This document shows, piece by piece, positions 7,821-15,860 of a stretch of 42,292 nucleotides of DNA; position 1 is the stretch's first letter; each line of letters starts with the position of its first letter. Location: positions 1 through 42,292 of the forward strand of contig DASWKG010000040.1 in the NCBI GenBank assembly GCA_036396755.1, given 5' to 3'. The stretch comes from DASWKG01 sp036396755. Lineage in GTDB: Bacteria; Actinomycetota; UBA4738; CALAEC01. The notes under the pieces were generated by a model. The model was not told where the DNA came from. It saw only the letters and a program-made list of their open reading frames with translations, and did not search any database. Both the position numbers and the translations under genes were made by a program.

Positions 7821-8702
7821 GTGGGCATCGAGATCGAGGGCCGGCCGGGGCGCCTCGACGTCGTCCTCACCGAAGAGGCCGGGGTGCCCCGCGCCGACGT
7901 CCAGCGCGCGATCGCCGACGGCCGGGTCACGGTCGACGGCGTGGCGCGGCCGAAGTCGTTCCGGCTCGAGGGCGGTGAGCGGATCGAGGCCGACCTCGCC
8001 GAGATGACGCCGCCGCCGGAGGAGGGCGGCGTGCCCGTGCGCCACGACGACCCGCACCTCCTGATCGTCGCGAAGCCCGCCGGCATGGTCACCCATCCCA
8101 CCCGGGCCCGCCGCGAGGGGACCCTGGTGAACCGCCTCCTCGGGATGGGCGTCCCGCTCTCGACCGTCGGAGGTCCCGAGCGTCCGGGCATCGTCCACCG
8201 GCTCGACGCCGGCACCTCGGGCCTCCTCGTCGTGGCGAAGGACGACGAGACCCACGAGGCCCTCACCGGCATGCTGTCGCGGCGCGAGATCGAGCGGACC
8301 TACCTCGCGCTGGTCCGCGGCATCCCCGCGAACGATGAGTTCGCGGTCGAGGCGCCGCTCGGCCGCCGGGGGGCGCGCATCGTGGTGCGCCACGGCGGCG
8401 TCGAGGCCGAGACCTGGGCCCGCGTCCGCGAGCGCCTCGACAACGCGGCCCTCCTCGAGGTCCGCCCTCGCACCGGCCGCACCCACCAGATCCGCGTCCA
8501 CCTCACGGCGGTCGGCCACCCCATCCTCGGCGACCGCGCCTACCGCGGCGGGGGCGACCAGGCGAAGCGCCTCGGCCTCGACCGCCCCTTCCTCCACGCG
8601 TGGCGCCTCGCCTTCACCCACCCCATGACCGGCCAGCGGATCGAGATCGAGGAGCCCCTCCCCAAGGACCTCGAGAAGGCCCTCAGGAAAGCCCGCGCCT
8701 GA
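7821..8702 (+). CDS. RluA/RluD family pseudouridine synthase
   Basis: A 293-residue RNA pseudouridine synthase. An N-terminal S4 RNA-binding domain (residues 1-65, with RADVQRAIADGRVTVDG) precedes the catalytic domain, which contains HRLDAGTSGLLVVAK with the catalytic Asp at D129. LLIVAKPAGMVTHP and RTGRTHQIRVHL are also typical. Most relatives modify 23S rRNA helix 69 (RluD), but target specificity cannot be read from sequence alone. GTG 7821 starts 2 bp after the lspA stop, the usual lspA-rluD pairing. A palindromic repeat follows its stop. Confidence 0.93.
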   Translation: MGIEIEGRPGRLDVVLTEEAGVPRADVQRAIADGRVTVDGVARPKSFRLEGGERIEADLAEMTPPPEEGGVPVRHDDPHLLIVAKPAGMVTHPTRARREGTLVNRLLGMGVPLSTVGGPERPGIVHRLDAGTSGLLVVAKDDETHEALTGMLSRREIERTYLALVRGIPANDEFAVEAPLGRRGARIVVRHGGVEAETWARVRERLDNAALLEVRPRTGRTHQIRVHLTAVGHPILGDRAYRGGGDQAKRLGLDRPFLHAWRLAFTHPMTGQRIEIEEPLPKDLEKALRKARA

Positions 8703-8706
8703 ACGC

Positions 8707-8757
8707 CGTTCTTTCGTCATCGAGCCACCCCGGAGGTGGGTGGATGACGAAAGAAAC
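8707..8757. repeat. 51-bp imperfect palindromic repeat, copy A
   Basis: Two 23-bp arms flank a 5-bp centre (CCGGA); 19 of 23 positions pair, including an uninterrupted TTCTTTCGTCATC / GATGACGAAAGAA. Copy B at 9768-9818 has the same 23-5-23 geometry and matches it at 42 of 51 positions in the same orientation. It lies between the convergent stops of the pseudouridine synthase and the AbiEi/DUF559 gene, so it could also work as a bidirectional terminator. Confidence 0.85.
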
Positions 8758-8765
8758 TCGGCTCA

Positions 8766-9713
8766 TCATCGGAGGGCGCGTTTCAGCTCGGCGAGAAGTC
8801 GTTCCGGTTGCCGGGTGACGTCGTCCCACGTGACGTAGAAGACGCGCCATCCGCGACCGGTCAGCGCGTTCCCGCGAGCGCGATCGCGACGCCAGGCTCG
8901 TGCTCCGGAGTGGAACCGGTAGCCGTCGGCCTCGACGGCGACCATCTCCGTTGGCCACGCGAAGTCCACCCGGCCGACCAGCGTGCCCCGATCGCGCACC
9001 TCGTACTGCGGGGTCGCCTTGGGGAGGCCGCTCCTCGCAAGGAGGCGTCCGAGGCGAGCCTCCAGCACGCTCTCCGGCGGTGCCGAGCGAGGGTCGCGGG
9101 CCTCAAGGAGCTTCCGGAGCACGCCGGCCCCACGCCGGCCGCGCCCCCCGTCGCGACGGAGGATCCCTCGCAGCTTGGTGATCGTGGTGAGCCCCCGATG
9201 GAGCGCGTCATCCAGCGCCTGCTCGACGACGTCCGGATTCACCACCGCTCCCAGGTCGAGGAGCGTCCGGGTCGGGTTCGTCACCGGGATCACCCCGACG
9301 GTAGTGGTCTGCCGGGTAGGGACGGACACCTCGTGGACCACCACGCCTCTGCCTCGTGCCCGGCGGGGGGCGATGATCTCCACGATCGTGACGTCGACGC
9401 CGGCGAGCCTCCAGAGGGCCGCCGCCGAGCGGTGCGAGGCCGCCGACCCCTCTCCCGCGTGCAGGCAGGCCGCCAGCACGAGCTGCTCCCAGGAGGGAGG
9501 TGCGCCGCCCACCCGGTAGACGCCGGGATGGAGCCGCTCCCAACGCCCGCTCCCGAGCCGCCGGTCGATGGCTCGCTGAGACAGGCCGGCGGCTCGGGCC
9601 TGGTCCAGGGTCACCACCCCGTGCTGCCGGCGAGCCAGGCGGGCGGAGGCCGCATCCGCGATCTCGGGGGTTCTCGGGAGCGTCGACCGAAGCCGCTGTC
9701 CGCCGCGTGCCAT
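8766..9713 (-). CDS. AbiEi-type antitoxin domain / DUF559 (Vsr-like) protein
   Basis: A 315-residue two-part protein. The N-terminal winged-helix region (HGVVTLDQARAAGLS, then GRWERLHPGVYRVGG) is the AbiEi antitoxin-type domain. The C-terminal 110 residues are a DUF559 domain related to Vsr-type nucleases, with ESVLEARL, GRVDFAW, VAVEADGYRFHS and GWRVFYVTWDDV. The Asp of RVDF and the Glu/Asp of VEADG are candidate metal ligands. Such genes are common and usually solitary in actinobacteria, without an AbiEii toxin partner, as here; their function is unproven. ATG 9713 is chosen; an in-frame ATG at 9752 would add 13 residues. The gene is bracketed by the two 51-bp palindromes, suggesting a cassette. 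Confidence 0.85.
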   Translation of the reverse strand: MARGGQRLRSTLPRTPEIADAASARLARRQHGVVTLDQARAAGLSQRAIDRRLGSGRWERLHPGVYRVGGAPPSWEQLVLAACLHAGEGSAASHRSAAALWRLAGVDVTIVEIIAPRRARGRGVVVHEVSVPTRQTTTVGVIPVTNPTRTLLDLGAVVNPDVVEQALDDALHRGLTTITKLRGILRRDGGRGRRGAGVLRKLLEARDPRSAPPESVLEARLGRLLARSGLPKATPQYEVRDRGTLVGRVDFAWPTEMVAVEADGYRFHSGARAWRRDRARGNALTGRGWRVFYVTWDDVTRQPERLLAELKRALR

Positions 9714-9767
9714 GCGGAGAGGAAACCTCACGGGTACGACACGAACCCACACGGCTCGCTGATTCGG

Positions 9768-9818
9768 CGTTCTTCCGTCATCCAGCCACCCCCCAGGTGG
9801 CTAGCTGACGAAAGAACG
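9768..9818. repeat. 51-bp imperfect palindromic repeat, copy B
   Basis: Arms at 9768-9790 and 9796-9818 pair at 20 of 23 positions around a 5-bp centre. It is nearly the same sequence as copy A and in the same orientation, so the intervening gene has a direct repeat on each side. It also lies 45 bp downstream of the stop of the RecB-like nuclease gene and could terminate it. Confidence 0.85.
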
Positions 9819-9862
9819 TGGGGAACCGAAATCCGGGAGCGGCTGGGAGACCGCGAAACGAG

Positions 9863-10984
9863 CTACCGGCGGACGAACCTTCCTTCGCGGTCGCGGAGGT
9901 ACAGCGCGGTGCTGGTCTTGACGGCGTCGCGGGAGGCGAGCAGCTCGTCCTCGACGTCGGGCGGGAGCATCCGGCGCTCGATGAGGGAGCCCAGCGCGGC
10001 CGGGTCGATCGTCAGCACCGACTCGTAGAGCCCGAGCGGCTCGAGCAGCCGGCGCACCACCTGGGGGTCGGTCGCCTGCTCGACGCGCTCGACGAGGCTC
10101 ACGGCCCCGTCGTTCCCGTAGAGGCGCTTCAGCCCGTGCTCCTTCGCGTACGCGCGGAGCACGGCGGCCAGCTCGTCGAGTTGCTTCCACCGCTCGGCGT
10201 GCTCCTTCTTGAGCCGCACCCACTCGTCGACGACCTCGATGATCTTCGGGGCCGACTCGCGCTCGAACTTGTGGCGGAACACCGGGCACAGGTGCTGGAA
10301 GTCGCACCAGTTGCAGAGCGGGTTCTCGCGCGCCTCGAAGTGCCCGGTCTCGACGCGCTCGGCGACCAGCGCGATCCTCCGCCGCAGCTCGTCGATCTGG
10401 GCGGGGGAGCGGCTCGTGGTCATCCGCTGGTTCGGGAGCAGGAAGTAGAGGGTCAGCCGCTCCGGCTCGATGCCCCAGACCTCCTTGGCCGCCAGGTGGT
10501 AGATGGAGAGCTGGAGGTCCTGCTCGATGCGGCTCATCGGCGGGAGCCGCCGGTTCGTCTTGTAGTCGATGATCTCGTAGCCGCCGCCGGGGAGGCGGTC
10601 CATCCGGTCGATGATGCCCGAGAGCGTCACGCCCTCGACCTCGATCTGGAAGCGGTGCTCGAGCGCGGCCGGGATCCGGTAGGAGCCTGCGTTCTCCCGG
10701 TGGTACTGCGCGAGGACCGCGCGCGCGTGGGACAGGTACTGCGCCTCCTCGGAGGCGTCGGTGTAGCCGTCGGAGACCCAGACGCCGTCGAGGATCTCGA
10801 GCAGGTCCTCGAGCGGCGGCGGCACGGGCACCGGGCGGTCGTGGAACCGGTGCAGGGCCTGGTGGAGCGAGTCGCCGAAGGAGAGGGCGGGGGAGGACCG
10901 CGTCGGCACCCGGTCCTCGTACTGGAACCGGAACTTCGCCGGGCAGGTCTCGTAGGTCTGGATGCTCGAATAGGAGAGCCGCAT
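9863..10984 (-). CDS. RecB/Cas4-like PD-(D/E)XK nuclease with Fe-S cysteines
   Basis: A 373-residue protein of the PD-(D/E)XK superfamily, in the RecB-like exonuclease group. The core is visible as FGDSLHQALHRF, GIIDRMDR and YEIIDYKTN (His, Asp, Asp and Lys of the active site). A Cys at position 14 (YETCPAKF) and a NPLCNWCDFQHLCP triplet near residue 245 form the C / C-x2-C-x5-C set that binds a 4Fe-4S cluster in AddB and Cas4. The C-terminal 120 residues are helical and unassigned. The likely role is DNA-end processing in repair. ATG 10984 is preceded by GGAGG. It has its own promoter and is divergent from dnaE. There is no CRISPR or cas gene nearby. Confidence 0.88.
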   Translation of the reverse strand: MRLSYSSIQTYETCPAKFRFQYEDRVPTRSSPALSFGDSLHQALHRFHDRPVPVPPPLEDLLEILDGVWVSDGYTDASEEAQYLSHARAVLAQYHRENAGSYRIPAALEHRFQIEVEGVTLSGIIDRMDRLPGGGYEIIDYKTNRRLPPMSRIEQDLQLSIYHLAAKEVWGIEPERLTLYFLLPNQRMTTSRSPAQIDELRRRIALVAERVETGHFEARENPLCNWCDFQHLCPVFRHKFERESAPKIIEVVDEWVRLKKEHAERWKQLDELAAVLRAYAKEHGLKRLYGNDGAVSLVERVEQATDPQVVRRLLEPLGLYESVLTIDPAALGSLIERRMLPPDVEDELLASRDAVKTSTALYLRDREGRFVRR

Positions 10985-11028
10985 GCCGCCTCCGCTCTTG
11001 GCTCCACGCTTGACCGGTCTTCCGCCGG

Positions 11029-11058
11029 AGTATAGATTTGGTCCCGCCGGAATTACAA
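11029..11058 (-). promoter_or_regulatory. Promoter for the RecB-like nuclease gene
   Basis: On the minus strand TTGTAA (11058-11053) and TATACT (11034-11029) are separated by 18 bp. The predicted start is near 11022, giving a leader of about 38 bases with a GGAGG ribosome-binding site before ATG 10984. Confidence 0.5.
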
Positions 11059-11066
11059 GCATGTAA

Positions 11067-11098
11067 GTTCTCCACAGGTGTGGAGAACGTTATCCACA
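11067..11098 (+). promoter_or_regulatory. Cluster of three DnaA-type boxes upstream of dnaE
   Basis: TTCTCCACA (11068-11076, plus), TTCTCCACA (11087-11079, minus) and TTATCCACA (11090-11098, plus) all fit the TTnTCCACA box used by DnaA in actinobacteria and E. coli. The first two form a perfect 9-4-9 palindrome. The cluster lies about 75 bp before the dnaE start and just upstream of the divergent nuclease promoter, so DnaA could regulate either gene. It is too small to be a chromosomal origin. Confidence 0.6.
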
Positions 11099-11173
11099 GC
11101 CCATGACGCAGGGCTGGCAGAAGGGTTGGCCGAGGAGACGATCCTTCCCCCGGGGGTGAACGGACAGGGCGTT

Positions 11174-14100
11174 ATGGGAACCGACAGCTTCGTCCACCTG
11201 CACACCCACACCGAGTTCTCGCTCCTCGACGGGTTCTCCCGCATCACCGTCCCGGCCGGTTCAAGGGCCAGGAGCATCTTCGACGCGGTGGCGGAGCACG
11301 GGATGCCCGCGATCGGCATCACCGACCACGGCGTGATGTTCGGGGCCCTCGACTTCTACCGCGAGGCCCGGTCGCGGGGCATCAAGCCCGTCCTCGGCGT
11401 CGAGGCCTACGTCGCCCCCGGCACGCGCTTCGACCGCAAACCCGGTGAGAACGAGGCCAAGTACCGGCACCTCACGATCCTCGCCCGGAACCAGGCCGGG
11501 TACCGCAACCTCCTCCGGCTCGTCACCGACGCCCACCTCGAGGGCTTCTACCAGAGGCCCCGCATCGACAAGGACCTGCTCGCCGAGCACGCCGAAGGGC
11601 TCATCGGGCTCAGCGGCTGCCTCGCGGGCGAGCTCTGCCGGATGCTCACCGCCGGCCAGGACCAGAAGGCGCGCGAGGTGGCCGCGACCTACCGCGACAT
11701 CTTCGGGGCGGGCAACTTCTACGTCGAGCTGCAGGACCACGGCCTGCCCGACCAGCGGGCGGTCCTCCCCAAGCTGATCGAGGTCGCGCGCGAGGTCGGC
11801 CTTCCGCTCGTCGCCACGAACGACACGCACTACACCGAGCCCGGCGACGCCGGCGCCCACGACGTGCTCCTGTGCATCCAGCAGGGCAAGGTCGTTGCCG
11901 ACACCGAGCGCCTCAAGTTCGAGACCGAGGAGTTCTACGTGAAGTCCGCCGAGGAGATGCGCACGCTCTTCCGCGAGCTCCCCGAGGCGTGCGACTCGAC
12001 GCTCGAGATCGCCGAGTCCGTGGAGCTGATCCCCGACCTCGAGGGGCCGCTCGTCGAGCACACCGACGTCCACCGCCTCCCCCACTTCGAGCCACCGGGC
12101 GGCGAGGACCTCGACGCGTACCTCCGGAACCTGGCCGAGGAGGGCGCCGCGTCGCGCTACGACGACGTGACCGCCGAGGTCAAGGACCGACTCGACGCCG
12201 AGCTCGACGTCATCTCCCGCATGGGGTTCTCCGCGTACTTCCTGATCGTCTGGGACCTCATCCGGTTCGCCCGCGAGCGGGGCATCCGCGTGGGCCCCGG
12301 TCGCGGCTCGGCCGCCGGATCGGTCGTCTCGTACTGCCTCGGCATCACCCAGATCGACCCGCTCCGCTACGGGCTCATCTTCGAGCGCTTCCTCAACCCC
12401 GAGCGCAAGCAGATGCCCGACATCGACATGGACTTCGACGAGCGCCGGCGCGACGAGGTCATCCGGTACGTGGCCGACACGTACGGCCACGACCACGTGG
12501 CGCAGATCATCACGTTCCAGACGATCAAGGGGAAGCAGGGGATCCGCGACGCGGCGCGGGTGCTGAACTACCCGGCCTCCACGGGGGATCGCCTGTGCAA
12601 GATGTTCCCTGCCGCGGTGCTCGGCCGCGAGTTCGCCATCGACAAGGCGCTCGAGATGTCGCACGAGCTGAAGGAGGCCTACGAGAAGGAGCCGGAGTCG
12701 AAGGAGATCATCGACACGGCCCGCGCGCTCGAGGGGCTGCGCCGCGAGGACTCGGTCCACGCCGCCGGCGTCGTGATCGGCGACGCCCCGCTCGTCGAGT
12801 ACATGCCGCTCAAGCTCGCCAAGGACTCGCGCGACGACTCCAAGCGCATCGTCACCCAGTTCGACATGCACGGCGCGGAGACGCTCGGCCTCCTCAAGAT
12901 GGACTTCCTCGGCCTGCGCAACCTCTCGGTGATCGACGACACCGTGCGGATGCTCCGCGAGCGCGGCGCCCCGCTCGACATCGACGAGCTCCCCACCGAC
13001 GACGGCGAGAGCTACGCGATGCTCCGCCGGGGCGAGACGACCGGGGTGTTCCAGCTCGAGGGGGGCGGCATGCGGTCGCTCGTCAAGGACCTCGCGCCCG
13101 ACCGCTTCGAGGACATCATGGCCCTGCTGGCGCTCTACCGGCCGGGGCCGCTCGGCCAGGGCGAGCACACGAAGTACGTCGAGCGCAAGCACGGACGCCA
13201 GCCGGTCACCTACCCCCACCCCGATCTCGAGCCGGTCCTCGAGCACACCTACGGCGTGATCGTGTACCAGGAGCAGGTCATGGAGATCGCCGTCATCATG
13301 GCCGGCTACACGATGGGGGAGGCCGACAAGCTCCGGAAGATCATGGGGAAGAAGCAGCCGGAGCTGCTCCCGCCCCACCGCGAGCAGTTCGTGCGCCAGG
13401 CCGTGGAGCGCGGCTACGACGAGAAGCTGGCGAACGCGGTCTTCGGTCTCATCACGCCGTTCGCCGACTACGGCTTCAACGCCTCGCACGCCTGCGGGTA
13501 CGCGCTCATCGCCTACCAGACGGCCTACCTGATGGCGCATCATCGCGTGGAGTACATGGCCGCCCTCCTCACCAGCGTGAAGGACGACAAGGACAAGAAG
13601 CCCTACTACCTGAACGCCTGCCGCGGCATGGGCATCAGCGTCCTCCCGCCCGACATCAACGCCTCCGACCTCGACTTCACCCCGCACGAGGGCGACATCC
13701 GGTTCGGGCTCTCGGCGGTGCGGAACGTCGGCGCCGGCGTCGTCGCGCAGGTCATCGCGGCGCGGAAGACGAAGGGCTCGTTCGCGTCCTTCGCCGACTT
13801 CTGCCGCAAGGTGGACCACGGGGTGCTCCACAAGAAGGTGCTCGAGAGCCTCATCGCGGCGGGCGCGTTCGACTCGCTCGGCTACACGCGCCGCGGCCTG
13901 CTCGAGGGCTACGACAAGGTGGCGGGCCCCATCCTCTCCGACCTGCGGGCGCGGTCCTCGGGCCAGGAGTCGCTGCTCGCGATGGACGGCGGCCAGCGAT
14001 GGGAGGAGATCGATGAGACCGTGCTGCAGGGCGAGGAGTTCGAGAAGGCCGAGTTCCTCCGCCAGGAGAAGGAGATGCTCGGCACCTTCGTGACCGACCA

Positions 14101-14773
14101 CCCGCTGCTCGAGGTCCGGGACCGGCTCGAGGCGCAGACCGACCTCGAGATGTCCGAGGTCGAGGGCCTCGGCGACGGCGACGTGGTCACGCTCGGCGGC
14201 ATCGTCGCCGCGGTCACCCGCCGGTACACCAAGAAGGGCGAGCCCTACTGCCTCCTTCGATTGGAGGACTTGACCGGCGGCATCCAGGTCGTCATCTTCC
14301 CCTCGGTGTACGAGCGCCTCGCCGACCTTCTCACCGCCGACCGCATCCTGCTCGTCAAGGGCCGCGCCGACCTGCGCGGACGCGAGCTGCAGCTCGTCGC
14401 GCTCGAGGTGAAGCAGCTCGACGAGTCGGGCGAGCCGCCGGTCCGAAAGGGCGAGCCGGTGCTGCTGCAGATCCCGAGCCAGCAGTGCACCGACGGCCTC
14501 GTGACGCGCCTCAAGGAGGTGCTGGCCGCGCACCCGGGCAGCGTCGAGGTGCAGCTGCGACTCTTGGCGAACGGCCGGGGCACGACGCTCCGGCTCGCGG
14601 AGGGGTATCGGGTCGACGCATCGGCCGGCCTGATGTCGGAGCTACGTGTGCTGCTCGGCAGTGAAGCGGTCGGGCAGTTGGAGCGCGGGAGCCCGGGCAG
14701 CACGAACGGGCACCACGACGAAAGGGGGAAGAACATGGAAGGGCGCACCGTCTCGCGGGGTCGGCGTACATGA
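11174..14773 (+). CDS. dnaE: DNA polymerase III alpha subunit
   Basis: A 1199-residue replicative polymerase of the DnaE1 type. An N-terminal PHP domain starts at HLHTHTEFSLLDG, with ITDHGVMFGALDF and ATNDTHYTEP in place. Its metal-binding His/Asp residues look complete, so intrinsic proofreading as in mycobacterial DnaE1 is plausible. The polymerase core has the catalytic PDIDMDFD at residues 415-422. Helix-hairpin-helix and OB-fold regions follow (VTLGGIVAAVTRRYTKKG, about residue 1010). The last 35 residues are a polar, poorly conserved tail. ATG 11174 gives the standard N-terminus; an in-frame extension to 11078 would run into the DnaA-box cluster. The stop overlaps the next gene by 4 bp. 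Confidence 0.97.
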   Translation: MGTDSFVHLHTHTEFSLLDGFSRITVPAGSRARSIFDAVAEHGMPAIGITDHGVMFGALDFYREARSRGIKPVLGVEAYVAPGTRFDRKPGENEAKYRHLTILARNQAGYRNLLRLVTDAHLEGFYQRPRIDKDLLAEHAEGLIGLSGCLAGELCRMLTAGQDQKAREVAATYRDIFGAGNFYVELQDHGLPDQRAVLPKLIEVAREVGLPLVATNDTHYTEPGDAGAHDVLLCIQQGKVVADTERLKFETEEFYVKSAEEMRTLFRELPEACDSTLEIAESVELIPDLEGPLVEHTDVHRLPHFEPPGGEDLDAYLRNLAEEGAASRYDDVTAEVKDRLDAELDVISRMGFSAYFLIVWDLIRFARERGIRVGPGRGSAAGSVVSYCLGITQIDPLRYGLIFERFLNPERKQMPDIDMDFDERRRDEVIRYVADTYGHDHVAQIITFQTIKGKQGIRDAARVLNYPASTGDRLCKMFPAAVLGREFAIDKALEMSHELKEAYEKEPESKEIIDTARALEGLRREDSVHAAGVVIGDAPLVEYMPLKLAKDSRDDSKRIVTQFDMHGAETLGLLKMDFLGLRNLSVIDDTVRMLRERGAPLDIDELPTDDGESYAMLRRGETTGVFQLEGGGMRSLVKDLAPDRFEDIMALLALYRPGPLGQGEHTKYVERKHGRQPVTYPHPDLEPVLEHTYGVIVYQEQVMEIAVIMAGYTMGEADKLRKIMGKKQPELLPPHREQFVRQAVERGYDEKLANAVFGLITPFADYGFNASHACGYALIAYQTAYLMAHHRVEYMAALLTSVKDDKDKKPYYLNACRGMGISVLPPDINASDLDFTPHEGDIRFGLSAVRNVGAGVVAQVIAARKTKGSFASFADFCRKVDHGVLHKKVLESLIAAGAFDSLGYTRRGLLEGYDKVAGPILSDLRARSSGQESLLAMDGGQRWEEIDETVLQGEEFEKAEFLRQEKEMLGTFVTDHPLLEVRDRLEAQTDLEMSEVEGLGDGDVVTLGGIVAAVTRRYTKKGEPYCLLRLEDLTGGIQVVIFPSVYERLADLLTADRILLVKGRADLRGRELQLVALEVKQLDESGEPPVRKGEPVLLQIPSQQCTDGLVTRLKEVLAAHPGSVEVQLRLLANGRGTTLRLAEGYRVDASAGLMSELRVLLGSEAVGQLERGSPGSTNGHHDERGKNMEGRTVSRGRRT

Positions 14774-15189
14774 CCGCCGGCAAGAAGGCAGCGATGCTGC
14801 TGGGCATCGGGGGCCTCCTCATGGCCGTCGGCTCCCTGCTCGAGTTCGCGAGCGTTCCCGGTCAGTCGCTGTCGGGCCTCGACACCGACGACGGGAAGCT
14901 CTACCTCGGCACCGGGATCGTGCTGGCGATCTTCGCCGGCGTGATCTGGTCGGTAGCGGCCTCGACGACGAGGCGCGTGATCGGGGTGCTGGCGACGCTT
15001 GCGTCCCTGTTCATGCTCTACGCCGCGATCATCGACATCACCGACATCCCCGAGGGGGTCTCGGTCGGCATCGGGCTGTACGTCGTCCTCGTCGGGACGA
15101 TCCTCGCGTCCGTCGGGTCGATCTGGTCCCTCGCCGCGAAGTCCGATGCGGGCGCGCCGATGGCGCCGCCGCCTCCTCCCGCGGCATAG
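14770..15189 (+). CDS. Small four-helix membrane protein, function unknown
   Basis: A 139-residue protein with four hydrophobic segments (about residues 8-27, 43-65, 70-88 and 95-120) and a short proline-rich C-terminal tail (MAPPPPPAA). Charged DTDDGK and DITDIPEG loops lie between helices. I do not recognise a named family. The ATG overlaps the dnaE stop (ATGA), so it is translationally coupled to dnaE, and a second membrane protein follows 2 bp after its stop. Position alone gives no function. Confidence 0.75.
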   Translation: MTAGKKAAMLLGIGGLLMAVGSLLEFASVPGQSLSGLDTDDGKLYLGTGIVLAIFAGVIWSVAASTTRRVIGVLATLASLFMLYAAIIDITDIPEGVSVGIGLYVVLVGTILASVGSIWSLAAKSDAGAPMAPPPPPAA

Positions 15190-15191
15190 GG

Positions 15192-15860
15192 GTGGACCCG
15201 GAAGCACCCGATCCCGAACCCACGACCTCGGAGGGCTCCGCCGCGGCGGAGCCCTCCGCCGGTCGCCGCCCGGTGGCCGCGGCATGGCTCGTGGGCCTCG
15301 GCGGGCTCGCGATCGTCGCGGGCGCGCTGCTCCCGTGGGCGCTGATCGACCTCGACCTGACCGACCTGGGTGGCAGGCGGACCCGCGAGGTCGCGTTCGG
15401 CTTCGAGTCCACCCACGGGTGGATCCTCCTCGCGCTCGGGGTGGTCGTGTCGGCGCTCGCGTTCCGGGTTCCGCGCGCGGGTGGCGGCCGGGTCGCGGCG
15501 GCCCTCGCCCTGGTGGCCGGCGCCGCGGTCGTGACGCTCGTGGGCGGGGACCTCCGCAACCTCGAGGAGGACGCGCGGCGCGCGCTCGCGGAGGACGTCG
15601 CCGTCGACTCGGATCTGACGGCGGATGAGGCGGAGGGCGTGCTGGTCCCGCGGATGTTCCTGGTGGGGGGCGCCGGCATCTACATCGGCCTCGCCGGGGG
15701 ATGGGTGGCGTCGCTGGGCGGGGCGGCCGGAGCGCTAGAGCGGCGCCGGCGCCGGGCCAGAAGGACCCCCGACGGGGGGGAAGAGCCCGGCGGGCTCGGC
15801 GGCCCAGGCGCGGACGACCCTGCGCTCGGCCCACCCGGTGAGGGCGAGCACGCCGGCTGA
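15192..15860 (+). CDS. Membrane protein with LPW motif, function unknown
   Basis: A 222-residue protein with a 33-residue polar N-terminus, then four membrane segments (about residues 34-55, 74-94, 99-119 and 154-178). The first carries LLPWALID, a feature of Trp-rich actinobacterial membrane proteins of unknown role. A charged segment (NLEEDARRALAEDVAVDSDLT) precedes the last helix, and a basic then acidic low-complexity tail ends the protein. The start is GTG 15192, 2 bp after the previous stop. Its last 126 bp overlap the C-terminal coding region of the M55 peptidase on the other strand, so either tail may be longer than the functional protein. Confidence 0.65.
   Translation: MDPEAPDPEPTTSEGSAAAEPSAGRRPVAAAWLVGLGGLAIVAGALLPWALIDLDLTDLGGRRTREVAFGFESTHGWILLALGVVVSALAFRVPRAGGGRVAAALALVAGAAVVTLVGGDLRNLEEDARRALAEDVAVDSDLTADEAEGVLVPRMFLVGGAGIYIGLAGGWVASLGGAAGALERRRRRARRTPDGGEEPGGLGGPGADDPALGPPGEGEHAG
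15229..15258. repeat. Perfect 30-bp palindrome inside a coding region
   Basis: CGGAGGGCTCCGCCG is followed immediately by its exact reverse complement, with no spacer. It lies in codons 13-23 of the membrane-protein gene at 15192 and encodes a TSEGSAAAEPSAG-like stretch. As RNA it would form a very stable hairpin near the start of translation. Confidence 0.8.

Noticed and set aside
9863..10984. RecB/Cas4-like gene as part of a CRISPR adaptation module
   Set aside because: No array or cas1/cas2 in the window; the domain layout fits the common stand-alone actinobacterial RecB-like nuclease.
11067..11098. DnaA boxes as the chromosomal origin
   Set aside because: Only three boxes, no AT-rich unwinding region, and no dnaA, dnaN, recF or gyrB nearby.
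11261..14533. Minus-strand open frame of over 1000 codons opposite dnaE
   Set aside because: High-GC antisense artefact; composition is abnormal and dnaE is certain.
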